Shown here piece after piece: positions 1-9,679 of a stretch of DNA of 33,260 nt; within the stretch, counting starts at the first letter, position 1; each line of letters starts with the position of its first letter. A program made the translations under genes and the position numbers. The stretch spans positions 133,173-166,432 of the forward strand of contig WELB01000024.1 of assembly GCA_009602725.1 (NCBI GenBank), given 5' to 3'. The notes beneath the pieces were generated by a model that worked only from the letters and a program-made list of their open reading frames with translations, ran no database searches and was not told the origin of the DNA. Source of the stretch: Spirogloea muscicola. Lineage: Eukaryota > Streptophyta > Zygnematophyceae > Spirogloeales > Spirogloeaceae.

Positions 1-976
1 CGGCGCGCCCGCCGGCCAGCCGCTCGCCGCCCTGCGGCGCGCCGGCACGCTGGCCGCGCTCTTGCGCCCCACGATGCCCGCTGATGACAAGGCGAGGGCG
101 GTGAGCGAAGCCACGCTGCCGTCGCCCCCTCGGCCCCTCAGACTCATCGACTCGCTGCCTGGCCTCTGCTGAGACTGGCACCTTCCTCCCTTTGCCTCTC
201 CTCTCGACCTCCCTGCTCTGCCGCCTGACTGTTGCTCCACCCTTGCAGATGGCGCCGCTCACGCCGACCCGGATCCTGCCCAGTAGGGGCCGTCGCGGCT
301 CTAGCGTGCGACCGCGGACGCCCATAGACGCTGTGAAGCGCCCACAGGAGCACGGCAGTGTCAGCGACGGCTGTGGAATCAGGAAAGGCTCGTCCAATGG
401 TCGCAGCAGCTGTGGCGGACGGGTGGCCAAGCCAAGCGCCACCGTGGCGGATAGGCGACCGCCGCCCATGGCGGAGGGCTTGCACAAGCGCCACCGCCGC
501 CGCCGCCTGCCTCGCTGCCAACGACGTCAGCGACCACGGCGGCCGCCGCTGCGGCTGTAGCGGCTGCCTCGCAGTTGGCCGCCAGTCTGGCGCGCTCGGC
601 GGCGGCCGCAAGGCGCGCGTCGTTGCTGAGACTCGTGGCGCCAGCCCCGAGGCTGTGGGCGAAGAGCGCGCAGCAAGCGCGGCGGCAGCGGCAGCAACTC
701 ACCGGCCGCTCTGCAGCGCCGCTGGCCGCGGTGGCAGGCCGCGAGGCCGCGAAGGCCGCCCCCGCCGGCGGTCGCGGTTGGCCGCTGCCGTCACCAACGA
801 GGTGGCTGCTGTCGTGACCGCCATTGCTGCGTCGCTCGAGCGCAAGCCTGCTGCCGCGGCAGCTGGTGTCAGCGGACGGGCGTTTTCACGCTCTTTGACA
901 GCGCGCGCCGCCTGTCTCCGCCGCCGTTGGCCAGCTGCCGCCGGTCGGCCAGCGCGCTGCTAAGATCCTCAGTCTC
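1..976. other. GC-rich 5' segment without a resolved gene
   Basis: Very GC-rich sequence, dense in GCC/CGC triplets and open in several frames on both strands, so open length carries little weight. Stretches rich in Ala, Arg and Ser are readable on the + strand around 540-960 and also on the - strand. I cannot choose a frame. It resembles the GC-rich first-exon zones of the recognised genes in this window and may be the 5' part of the + strand unit at 977-1870, or the first exon of a gene that continues to the left. Confidence 0.35.
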
Positions 977-1870
977 ATGGGCCTCGCCGACATGGCACCA
1001 TCGGCGCCGGAGCTGCTGGCGCCGCTGCTGGCGCCTGTCCAGCCGCTGCCGCACCCACAGATTGCTATGTCGCAGCCGCACCTGCGGCTGCCACTGACCC
1101 TGCCGCCGTAATTGCTGCTGCATCAGTCTGCGCCGCTCCCCGCGCTCGTGCCGGCAGGCAGCGGCGTTGGAGGCCATCTGTCACCCACTACGCCGCCACC
1201 CTCCTCGCGGTATGTGACGGTGGCTCGATGTCTACGTCGTGTACAGTACCCCGATGTCGGCGCGCCTCTTGGCGGCAGTGGGAAATTCGGCTCCATGAGC
1301 AATGCAGGCACGACGATGTGGCCGTCACCACCGCCGCTGTCACTGGAGCAGCCGCCAACGCCTTCGGCGTCGGCACTGGCTTCAACGCCTCCGCTGCCGC
1401 TGCCGCTACCACTGCCGGCCCCAACCGCAGGCATCGCGGTCTACTCGGCTGCGTACCAGGAGTTGCGCGGGGTGTGCCGCATCATCGTCGAGGACTGGCT
1501 GAGCATCAAGACGCGCGCAGGCTCCCCTGGCTTCATGCGCCAGCTCCGCGACAACCTCGGCGACGCCAGATCTTCCTCCCCGCAGCCAGCGCCGCCGCCT
1601 TGTTACACTCGCCCCACTGCCTACCATCAACAGCCACCTCTCCTGATGGGGCCGCCCATGCATCGCACCTCGCTGCTGCCATACCGTATTATGGATTACT
1701 GCTCGTGGCATCATCGCAAGGCTCCCTGCTGCCTCCACGTTTTCCGAAGCCCCCTGTGGCAAGGACCGTGCAAGCGCCCGGGGCCATCGCCTTATGACAG
1801 CCAGCACCTGGCGAATGCTAGTCTCAGGTCTCGCCGCCTGATGGGCACAGATTGCACTCGTAATTCCTGA
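977..1870 (+). CDS. Putative frame-broken protein-coding exon(s), unknown function
   Basis: I do not recognise this gene. Third codon positions are almost all G or C in three successive pieces that lie in different frames: an Ala/Thr/Gly-rich piece at about 1315-1425, a well-structured piece at about 1435-1565 that contains YQELRGVCRIIVEDW followed by SPGFMRQLRDNLGDA, and a Ser/Pro/Ala-rich piece to about 1797. The middle piece looks like a genuine folded helix-strand-helix segment. Further upstream, 977-1110 reads as a Pro/Leu-rich stretch ending in TAA. Either one-base indels break one GC-rich exon, or short introns are hidden here. Low-complexity flanks around a small conserved core would suit a regulatory protein, but that is only an inference. 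Confidence 0.35.
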
Positions 1871-3053
1871 GGAGCAACAATAATTTCGAACTTGCATGCA
1901 GCGCCGCCAGGCAGCAGTGCCAGTAGTGGCTAGCGGCGGACATAAACGAGCCCGTCAAACACGGAATAGTTGGCAGAGAGTTGGGCCCGCTGTAGTGGCC
2001 GACCTCTCCAACTTGCTTTCACCGATCGGCTTGCTAGCTGAAGAAATACTACAGTGACACATATGGGCAATCTGCTGATTCTGGCTGACCACGATCATAG
2101 TTGAGACGAACATTGTACACTCACAATTATTCTTCCCTTCTGACTGCCGGTGAGATTATCTGATTATACTGTAACATTGTTATCTAGTGGAATGCAAACG
2201 CCATATCAAAGACGGCTTGACAGATGCTGGGGGAGGCTAAGCACACGCAGAAAACTTGGAAAAGTTGGTCTGCTTCATCGGGCAGAGGGTGGCACAAACT
2301 GGGTTGTGGCGCTAGTTGGCGTGGTGGTGGCGCTGGAAACAATGATGGGAACTGACTGCTGTGAAGTACTGTAGACTGGTTAAACTTTCAGTTAGACTGC
2401 TTAAAGTGACTGTCAGTGGTAGACCATTGGTGCCTGTCGACGGGCCATTGACGAGTCGCAGACGGGTAGAGTTGGTAATCAACATCACAAGTGCAATACC
2501 CGGAGCCAGGACCTAGGAATGGCCCTTAAGGAGCTCGTAGAGATTGGAGGTGGGGGTGATACCCCTTGAACTTTGTTGCTCAACCACCATCGCAGTTATT
2601 CGACTGCCTTCCAACCTTTTCTTGCCCAAATACGCACTTGGGATTGGTGATCCACTCGTCCTTCTTCCACATTCTGTACATTGCCGAGCTACCAGTACTC
2701 AAGAGTATCTTGAAGAAAATTCGTGTTAGCGAGGCCGCAGTAGCCAAGCAAGCAGCAAACTGATCATTTTGATGTCATGACAGCCGTGAATGGAGCAGAA
2801 GTTGGAAGTCCACGATAACTTGCCAAGTTGCTAGTCTCTCTTACACTTACAGAACGGAGCACGTACATTGAGGTGAGAGCTTGAGTACATCGTAGACACC
2901 AATAGGCAGACCCAGACGACTAACTCTGCCCCAGGTAAATCTTTGACAATAAGAAGAGCCGTTATCTAAGTTCATGACGTTAGCTAGCTGAACATCAGAG
3001 GACATCCGCGTGGCTGCAAATCAAGGACTCGTTGGTTTCAAGAGGCCGCTGAG
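1871..3053. other. Spacer, nothing recognised
   Basis: About 1.2 kb of lower-GC sequence. A short open frame at 2566-2763 (+) has no recognisable motif. No repeat shared with the rest of the window was noticed. It may hold 3' untranslated sequence of the ankyrin gene next to 3054. Confidence 0.4.
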
Positions 3054-4185
3054 CTACAGCGACTTGAGAGCGTCCTTGTATAAATATGCGACAGCAAGTG
3101 CCACGGTGGCCGCCACCACCGGCAGCGTTGCCTTGCACTGGCTGTTGAAGCGTTGCCGGGGGCTGACAGGGAGCCCGCCATCCTGCGCTTGCAGATCGAC
3201 AAGTGCTGCTCACGTTTAGGAGGACCCTTTGAGCCCTCATAAACCAAGTCAGCTTCAGCAGCATCTATAGTGCTGCATAACTGAATGGGCGCGAGGGGCT
3301 GGCAGTTGGAGCCGAAGCTTGCAGACCTTGTCGGGGATGCTGGGGTCGGCCCCCAAGCTGACAAGCAGGTCCCACAGGTTGCTCGTCCACTTGGCAGATG
3401 CGAGGTGCAATGCAGTCACGCCGGCCTGCGGCCCATCAGCGTGCAGCGGGTGACCGGCACCTCAGAGACACTGGCTTGCTGTGGCATTCCTGCAGGTGTT
3501 GTTGGGATATCCTGACAGCGCTAAGTGAGCACTGCAGGGCAGCTGGGTGAGGGCTGCAGGAAGTGCAAGGGACCTTGTCCTGGACGTTGGGGTCCAGGGC
3601 AGCGCCGCTGCGCCCGTCCGCAGCCGGTGCCTCCGCTAGCACCCGCACCACGTGGTCCCAACCATGGCCGACAGCGCCATGCAGCGGCCGTTGGCCGTCC
3701 TGCTCATAGTGCTTCCCGGCGCTCTATCAATTGGCAGATAGTGCGTTCCACCCAAACCTCGACCCCAACACCTACAACGTGGACCTCGTAGTCGAAGACT
3801 GGCAGCCATATCTCCTGACACAAGAGCAGCGCTGCCGGCGAGGGTGAAAGAGGAGGGCCGGGGCTGCTGACCTCGTTGGCGGCATTGACATCGGCACCGG
3901 CCTCGAGCAGGAGGCGCGCGGCCTGGCTGTGGCCAGTGATCGCCGCGTAGTGCAGCGGCGTGTTGCCGTCGTTGTTTCGGCAGCCGGGGTCGTTGAGCTT
4001 GTTCTGCAGTTGCCACCGCCGCCGCCACCCCGGGCCTCCGGCATGAGGCGTGCAAGCTCACGGCTGGCGGCGCCGTGCGCGGGCATCACCAGCAGCTCGG
4101 GCACCAACTTGTGCTGACGCGGGAGCGGCCCCGGAGTCGGTCTCCCGCCTTCGCCGCCGCACGAAGGGCAGCGGCTGCGGCGAAG

Positions 4186-4218
<33 letters not shown>

Positions 4219-4401
4219 GCGGACCTCGAGGAGGTAGCGGAGGCAGTCGAGGTGGCCGCCGCGCGCGGCCCAGTGCAGCGCCAGCGAGCCGGTGGCGGGC
4301 TCCACCTCGGCGGCATTGCCGCCCGCCTCCACAAGCCGCCGCAGCTGCGCCGCGTCGCCCGCGCTCGCCGCCCACAGCAGGTCGTCCTCGCGGCGCGCCA
4401 T
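3054..4401 (-). CDS. Tail-anchored ankyrin-repeat protein (5 exons, about 220 aa)
   Basis: Exons on the minus strand are 4401-4225, 4003-3872, 3699-3574, 3425-3327 and 3182-3054. All introns are phase 0 and all have GT donors and AG acceptors. The product begins MARREDDLLWAA and carries about four ankyrin units with the TPLH/ALH signature: LALHWAARGGH, NTPLHYAAITGH, QRPLHGAVGHGW and VTALHLASAKW, each followed by an L-L-x-x-G-A/D-x-N type turn such as LLLEAGADVNAANE. The last exon supplies a hydrophobic segment, LPVVAATVALAVAYLY, and stops eight codons later after KDALKSL, as in a tail-anchored membrane protein facing the cytosol. Ankyrin repeats bind partner proteins; the partner and the membrane cannot be deduced. 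The ATG at 4401 opens the first repeat with a normal helix. An in-frame upstream codon near 4575 would add a low-complexity leader reaching into the retroelement fragment and is less likely. Confidence 0.82.
4182..4216 (+). repeat. CGG trinucleotide microsatellite in intron 1 of the ankyrin gene
   Basis: Near-perfect run of CGG units with one T interruption, just inside the 5' end of intron 1 of the minus-strand ankyrin gene. If the intron were retained it would read as poly-Arg, and its 221-base length would shift the frame. Confidence 0.85.
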
Positions 4402-4525
4402 CGCCGCGCGTCCGCCGCCGCCGCCGCTGCCGCCGTCGTCGGCGTTCACGCCGCCCGTCCGCCAGCCATGGCCTTTGTCGCCACCGTGCTCTGTGCACAG
4501 CCTCGTCCTTCCAGTACCTCCCGAA

Positions 4526-4764
4526 GACGACGAGTTTCGGCCTGTTTGCAGCGTGCTCAGGCTAATGCCTTGCAACAGACAGCTGGGCGAGCTCTAGTTC
4601 TTCTTCTACTTGGTGGCAGAAGGGCTTCGTGTCTGACATCTGGTATCAAGGCAGCGATTAGCGACCTTCATGTTTTGACCCGTGGTTACTGAGCGAGTCA
4701 ATCTGCTGTAGATGTGCTTGCCCTTGTACTTGGCCACTTGGCCTTCGTTTGTTTCAAATACACG
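4526..4764 (+). mobile_element. 5'-truncated 3' end of an RLE-type non-LTR-like retroelement, copy 1
   Basis: About 239 bp that matches 10147-10386 closely; the first 36 bases of the two copies are identical. It encodes the extreme C-terminus of the element's polyprotein (RRRVSACLQRAQANAL ... SDLHVLTRGY, stop at about 4690) and a shared 3' untranslated stretch. The R-L-S-x-x-L-Q-R-x-N/Q-A helix is a familiar C-terminal signature of retroelement polyproteins with a restriction-like endonuclease domain. Everything 5' of it is missing, as expected for target-primed insertions that stop early. It lies only about 125 bp upstream of the ankyrin start codon, in the opposite orientation. Confidence 0.75.
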
Positions 4765-5800
4765 ACATTTCCCAGAAGAGAGACTTTTCCAGTAGATGGG
4801 GGAAGACTTTCCAGGGCGAAGGCTGTTGGTAAGCAACCCAGAGCTCTACTCCTCCAACCTCCGTATTATGTAGCCTTGTTTACTTTGCACTAGGCTCTGC
4901 CTGAACACTGTATTGGCTTGACTTGGCCTCCCTTTCATTTCATGCGCTCCGCGCGCTCTCTCTCTCTCTCCAATATATTGAACTGCACTACCAAAAGTCC
5001 ATGCCCTATATTGACCTGACCACCTGCATCGGTGCTGATCGGTCACGAGCCCGCAAGAACCAGCAATTGACAAGGCCCCCACAAGTCCCCCAAGTCCCCC
5101 AGACGCGCTGCAAATCTCCGCACATCACTTCAGTACCTCACTACAAGACCTACAAGTAGCAGCTGCACACAGAAGGTCACCATCGCCGCTGTAGTTGCTC
5201 CTATGCTTATTCAACTGGATCGATCTCAACCAACCTTGCACTTTTGTGAGCAACAGTGACGTGCCTTACTGATGAGGATGCAACCTAGAGCCCATCCACC
5301 GCCACGCTTTGCTGGCAAGGTATTGCCAAGTGTGAGGACTTTTGATGCTATGCTCAAGATATGAAAGAATGGGCCTAGCTAGTGTTCCGTATTCTGTATT
5401 GCAAAGTACTTGACATTTCAGGGTAGCCAAGCATGCTGGGAGGAAAGACAAGGAGAGCCAGTACTGAGTCAGCCAGGAATTTCCTCGCAAAAAGCCAGCA
5501 GACTGCTGGCCTGCCACTGTGGTAGCAAGACTTGTCCATCCCATTCGTGTCCCATCCACTGGCATCACTAGTCGCCTCCTGTCAGAAAGCATGACGCCAG
5601 CCTATTGATAAATCGAAATGAGTAGCTTTGTAGCACGTATATTGAAGTACCAGCAGGCAACATGAAGCACCAGACATGCGCCAACTTGTCAAGCATAGAC
5701 GCGTCACAAGCAGGCCAGAGAAGCACAATGACCTGCCTGCATGATGACCATTGATCCCTTCAGATGACACCGCATGCACATGTCCTGTTCTTGAAAGATC
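4765..5800. other. Spacer between the ankyrin and GT14 genes
   Basis: About 1 kb without a recognisable gene. It contains a short CT microsatellite near 4955-4970 and a small tandem CAAGTCCCC motif near 5085-5100. The right part may be 3' untranslated sequence of the glycosyltransferase gene that ends at 5801. Confidence 0.45.
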
Positions 5801-8174
5801 TCATGCACTTGATGCAAACGGCACCAATTGAGCAAAGTGCTTGGTAAGAATGCCTGCGACTTGCATCAATGTGAAAGGAGTGGCGTGCTTTGGACTGACT
5901 TGTAACTTCCGGATCACAGCAGGCGAAACACTGCCATCATATGCAGTAGGATGAGATCCACCCTTACTCCAGTCCACGCTTACTATGGATCGGTTGGCCA
6001 AGCCCCCAGAATCCTGTGTAAGAGACCAGGGCGGTTACCAGTAAGTTCCTCATGACATCTGACAGGAACAATCAAGCTGCAGATAACAGCCAAGAGACTC
6101 ATAGCTGCACAAAAGTGCTTAGTTCAGATAACATACACAACCCTCGTCTTGCAGGAAGCAGAAACATCAAAGCAATATCTACAATCTTACCTCCATGGTC
6201 AGAAGGGTTTGCACAAGGTGCTCCTCTGTTGGACACGAATGAAAGAGTTACAAACATCCTCGAGTATGACAAGCAGCAGATGGTGGACATTAAGGTGAGA
6301 TGGCATCCTACGTCCTCAGTGGACTTGCACTGACGAGCGAAGGTGGCAGCAACAAGGGCACGAGCAAAAGGTATCAGTTATCAGGAATACAACAAACACC
6401 AACAACATGTGCCTGACTGCAGCCTAAGCCTTAAGGATAGCTTGCCTTAGCACACTGTAAATTGCTCGCAACTTACCCATGATGCAGGTGAAATTTGCCA
6501 TGGATGCCACTGTTATCCACCATCTGGCCCTCTCTGTGCATAGCTGAAGGCATTTGCTGTAGAAATCCGTATCTGCATTCAGACTCAAGAAGGGAGGGCT
6601 TTTGAGAAGCCCTTTGTCAAAGAAATGAAGCACATCAGATGCAATACACCAAGTCGGTGCTTGCAATCATCACACTCTCAAGCTGACAACCACTGTGACT
6701 TAGTGGTCTGAAAGCATGTAGCTTAAGTGTGTTTGACTTCCCTAGCAGTGAAAAGCAACTGTGATTTGTGCCTCAGACGCACCAGAGACTACAATCTGAG
6801 CGTGCTTGCGCTGCATCTCATGCCATGTGGCTCCCTTCCGCCAGAATTCCCTCCCAATCTCTGGTAGCAATGTTGATTTGTATCTGCTCCCATGATGACC
6901 ATCTCCACTTACTGGTCAGTCGAACAGCACTGCTCCACAGCTGGCAAGCTCCTACATGGGGCAGCAGATCTTGCACCAGTGGAACATCAAGTCAGATCAG
7001 TCAGACAGGCCTCAGATGAGCAGTGCATGTTGGCATATTATCTTGCCTTTCATTGGTGGGATGTCCTCCGGTGAAGCTTTGCCTTGAAGTCAAGAGGTAG
7101 TCATACACGAAAGAGAAGTTCCTGATAGGGAGGTCGCTCTCGGACAGGAAAATAAGTCTCTCTACGGCTGGGTCCAGGAGTGCTGTGGCTAACAACCTCT
7201 TGTGTGCATCAACAGTGCGTATGGTACCCCACCCTGTGGTAAGGAGCACAACAATCATGGTCATAGGAGCTCAACTGTCACAGTCATACAAGGCTTGAGA
7301 AGGCAAGAGAAGGCAAGCTGGTCAGCATGATGTTCACAAAGCTGCCACCCATTAACAACATTCGCTTTAATAGTGCAGAGCACCTGGAGCTTGTCTATGT
7401 TCCTCGTTGAAAGCACTGGGGTACAAGATGTCCTACTCTGCCAGGGGCTAAGGCTTCAGAACCTTGAGGAGATATATCCACCCGACAGCAGCAGCATGTG
7501 TGCAGCCTGCTTAAGAAAACTGAGCCAGACTTGCGGTGACTCTTTGGTCCGGCGAATTCATCGGGCTCATAATCTCAGTATTCGCTTCGGCAAGGGCCCC
7601 GTGAGAGCACACCCGTGAGATTGCTGCGAATGTGGCGGCCGCGAAAGGCCCAGGAGTCGCGAGGGCCGTACTCGTACCCCGGCGGCGCGTGCACGTGCAG
7701 GACGTAGCGCGCGGCGTGGCCGGCCAGGAAGCGCTCCCACAGCGGCGCCAGCGGCATGGGGCCGCGCGTGAGGAAGAGGAAGGCGAGCTTGCGGTGGCGA
7801 GGCCGCCGGGCTGCCGGCGTGGCGGCGGCGCGGGCGAAGAGCGCCGCGTCCGCCGCGTCCAGCCCCGAAAGGCTGTCGGCACGCAGCCAGGGGGGGAGCT
7901 CCTCTGGCGCCTCCGCGGGCCGCGGCGGAGGTGGCGCGCCGCCCAGCCCCTCATGGCCTGAGGTGCTGGCGACGGCGTCGGCGGCAGAGTGCTGCTCCGG
8001 CACTGAGCTGCGCAGCAGCTGGTCGTCGGCCGCCGAATTGCCCGCCAGGCTCCGCGACGCCGCTAGGAGAGTGAAGAGGAGGGCCACGGCGGCCGCCAGC
8101 CGGCGCCGCCACCGCCCGTTTGGCCACGGCGACGGCGCCGGCGGCGGCGGCGCCGCCGCCGCGGCCGCCGGCAT
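5801..8174 (-). CDS. GT14 family glycosyltransferase (core-2/I-branching, DUF266-type), 6 exons
   Basis: Minus-strand exons: 8174-7613, 7233-7047, 6907-6783, 6572-6477, 6225-6191 and 6013-5801, all in phase, giving about 405 aa. The N-terminus is a type II Golgi signal anchor: basic WRRR followed by a hydrophobic stretch at residues 26-39, then a Pro/Ala stem. The catalytic part begins with KLAFLFLTRGPMPL at about residue 129 and continues with the family blocks LLATALLDPAVERLIFLSES, DLPIRNFSFVYDYLL, LLPEIGREFWRKGATW, EEHLVQTLL (usually DEHY) and VDWSKGGSHPTAY. Land-plant members are Golgi enzymes thought to add sugars to cell-wall or arabinogalactan glycans; the substrate here is unknown. 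The exon 2 donor appears to be GC (AAAG|GCAAGA), and the exon 2/3 junction is the least certain. The ATG at 8174 is chosen because it immediately precedes the signal anchor; an in-frame start at about 8312 is possible. The last exon reads straight through to TGA at 5801. Confidence 0.85.
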
Positions 8175-8364
8175 GGCAGGGCTCTGCCCAAGTCTGAGCC
8201 AGTGAATCTCGCTGCCACGTGGCAGCACAAGCTTCCGGAGCTGCCCGTAGAAGGACAGTACGGAGTGTATGGAGTGATGGAGGGCGTTAGTGACTTGAAC
8301 TTGCACTCTCACTCCCTCTTGCTCCGATGCCGTTGTAAACCATCCATACTTCAGCGTTTTCAGT
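8175..8364. promoter_or_regulatory. Probable promoter/5' leader side of the GT14 gene
   Basis: Short segment upstream of the glycosyltransferase ATG, with an in-frame open leader up to 8312. No clear TATA box or defined element was seen; assigned only from position. Confidence 0.3.
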
Positions 8365-8605
8365 TAGCTGGTTAGTCATGCCCTCTCTGCCATGGTTGCT
8401 GAAGCATGGGAACGACGAGATGCTGTCTTAGTACTCAGCCCTCAGGATTCTTCTGTCCTTGTCCATTCCTTTTTGGGCTGGCCTCTCCCAGCCGCCAGTC
8501 AATCTGGCCGCGCTTGCTCTCTGATGCTGACTGCTCAAGCAGTGAGCACTGCAAGCGATCAATGTTGACATGCCATAGCAGAGAGGGCATGGACTAACTC
8601 AGCTA
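8365..8605. mobile_element. MITE-like element with about 31-bp terminal inverted repeats
   Basis: The arm at 8365-8395 (core TAGTCATGCCCTCTCTG) is matched in inverted orientation by 8573-8605 (core CAGAGAGGGCATGGACTA). There are a few mismatches or one-base gaps, and about 180 bp lies between the arms. A small non-autonomous DNA transposon is one reading; a hairpin transcript is another. I could not identify an unambiguous target-site duplication. Confidence 0.5.
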
Positions 8606-8949
8606 TCATGAAAGCCCAACTATTGATGTTTTGGTATTCACAAGCTCGGCTACTCCCAACATCATGCGAGAGAGATTGGTATCTCTCCCCACTGACCATT
8701 CTCAACAGCATCGGAGCAAGAGAAAGTAGGACTGCAAGTTCAAGCTCAAGCAACAGCACATGCTGTACATGCAGCTGCTGTCCGTATCGAAGTCCTTGCC
8801 CCTGCTGCTACTTCAACAGCCTCCTCACTTGCACATGTACATGCTTTCATGGCATGGCAGGGGGATTGCTCCTCTCCTGCTCGAGCTCAGGCTTCTGTTG
8901 ATGCTATTCTGAGGCAGGAAGCTGCTAGTGTCAATAGCAATCCTCGCAT
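8606..8949. other. Spacer inside the transposon island
   Basis: No recognisable gene. Short Ser/Cys-rich open frames on the + strand have no family signature. It may be further-decayed upstream sequence of the copia-like fragment that follows. Confidence 0.4.
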
Positions 8950-9249
8950 GCAAGTTAAGAGATGGCAGCTGACTTCTCTTTCCCCCTAGGAAGAGCATTG
9001 GTTGCAAGCGACCATTGCAGTGGAGAAACAATGCAGACAGAAGTGTGGATAGGTGCAAGGCTCGTTTGGTAGCAAAGGGGTCCTCACAACAAGAGGGAGT
9101 AGACTCCTTCTCTCCTGTTGCTAAGTCCTATTTGATTCGTGCGTCACTGTCTGATGAAGCCTTCAAGGAGTAGAAGCTGCACCAAATGAATGTAGGACAT
9201 GTTCCTCAATGGCGAGCTCGATGCAGAGAAGTACATGGAACAGCATTAG
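8950..9249 (+). mobile_element. Decayed Ty1/copia reverse-transcriptase fragment
   Basis: From 8988 one frame reads the start of a copia-type reverse transcriptase: RKSIGCK, then DRCKARLVAKGSSQQEGVD, FSPVAK and LHQMNV, corresponding to the canonical K-W/RLVAKG/FSPVAK/LHQMDV blocks. It is broken by an in-frame TAG at 9171. After a frame change at about 9196 it continues FLNGELDAEKYMEQH and meets another TAG at 9247. A few bases before 8988, a WQLTSLS-like piece in another frame fits the usual region just upstream of the RT. No integrase or RNase H was found. It is a dead relic. Confidence 0.8.
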
Positions 9250-9369
9250 GGGCCATCTTGATCACAGTAAGCGATGTGTCTGCTTGTCTGCTTGCTTAAA
9301 CTTGCAGATAGTACTGACATTCTTGCAATACTTCACTATGATGAGTCTCTTTGACATCAGTGCCATATG

Positions 9370-9679
9370 TGTTGGAAGTACAGGACAAGTATCCTTGAAA
9401 TTTCCCATGGGTCCCCACAAATCTTTTGTGGCTCTCCCAATGGGGGCAAGGGCTGTAATAAGCATGGTTGAGCACTTCTTCGATAAGCCAGCCCGAAAAG
9501 TATTGACATACAAAATCGACAAGCTAATTTGGGGAGCCAGAGCGCCGCCACGAAACCCGGTCGCCTGACTTATTTAGAGCGCGCCCACTAGAAGAGTATT
9601 ATTCCTCTTCTTACCTCCCTCTTAGCATAGGACTTTCTCTTATATAAAAACACTATTTGCACTAGCTTTTGCCCTAACA
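9370..9679 (+). repeat. Candidate solo or 3' LTR
   Basis: A 310-bp segment starts TGTTGGAAG and ends CCCTAACA, so its ends are imperfect short inverted repeats of the TG...CA kind. It contains TATATAAAAA at 9641. It lies just downstream of the copia fragment and abuts the RLE-type element copy at 9680. No matching second LTR and no convincing 5-bp target duplication are visible, and the TATA box is unusually close to the 3' end, so this is tentative. Confidence 0.3.

Noticed and set aside
144-963. Several overlapping long open frames on both strands
   Set aside because: At this GC content stop codons are rare in every frame; no frame shows a family motif or a consistent coding signal.
4050-4692. 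Plus-strand Ala/Arg-rich open frames over the ankyrin gene
   Set aside because: They are antisense shadows of the ankyrin first exon and its CGG-rich intron.
4950-4972. CT-rich run as a CRISPR or regulatory array
   Set aside because: Short simple-sequence microsatellite with no spacer structure.
7632-8205. Plus-strand Arg/Ala-rich open frames opposite the GT14 first exon
   Set aside because: Antisense shadow of the GC-rich exon, which encodes recognisable GT14 sequence on the minus strand.
9209-9568. Open frame ending ...DKLIWGARAPPRNPVA as a host gene
   Set aside because: No family match and it crosses the copia relic and the LTR-like segment; more likely transposon debris.
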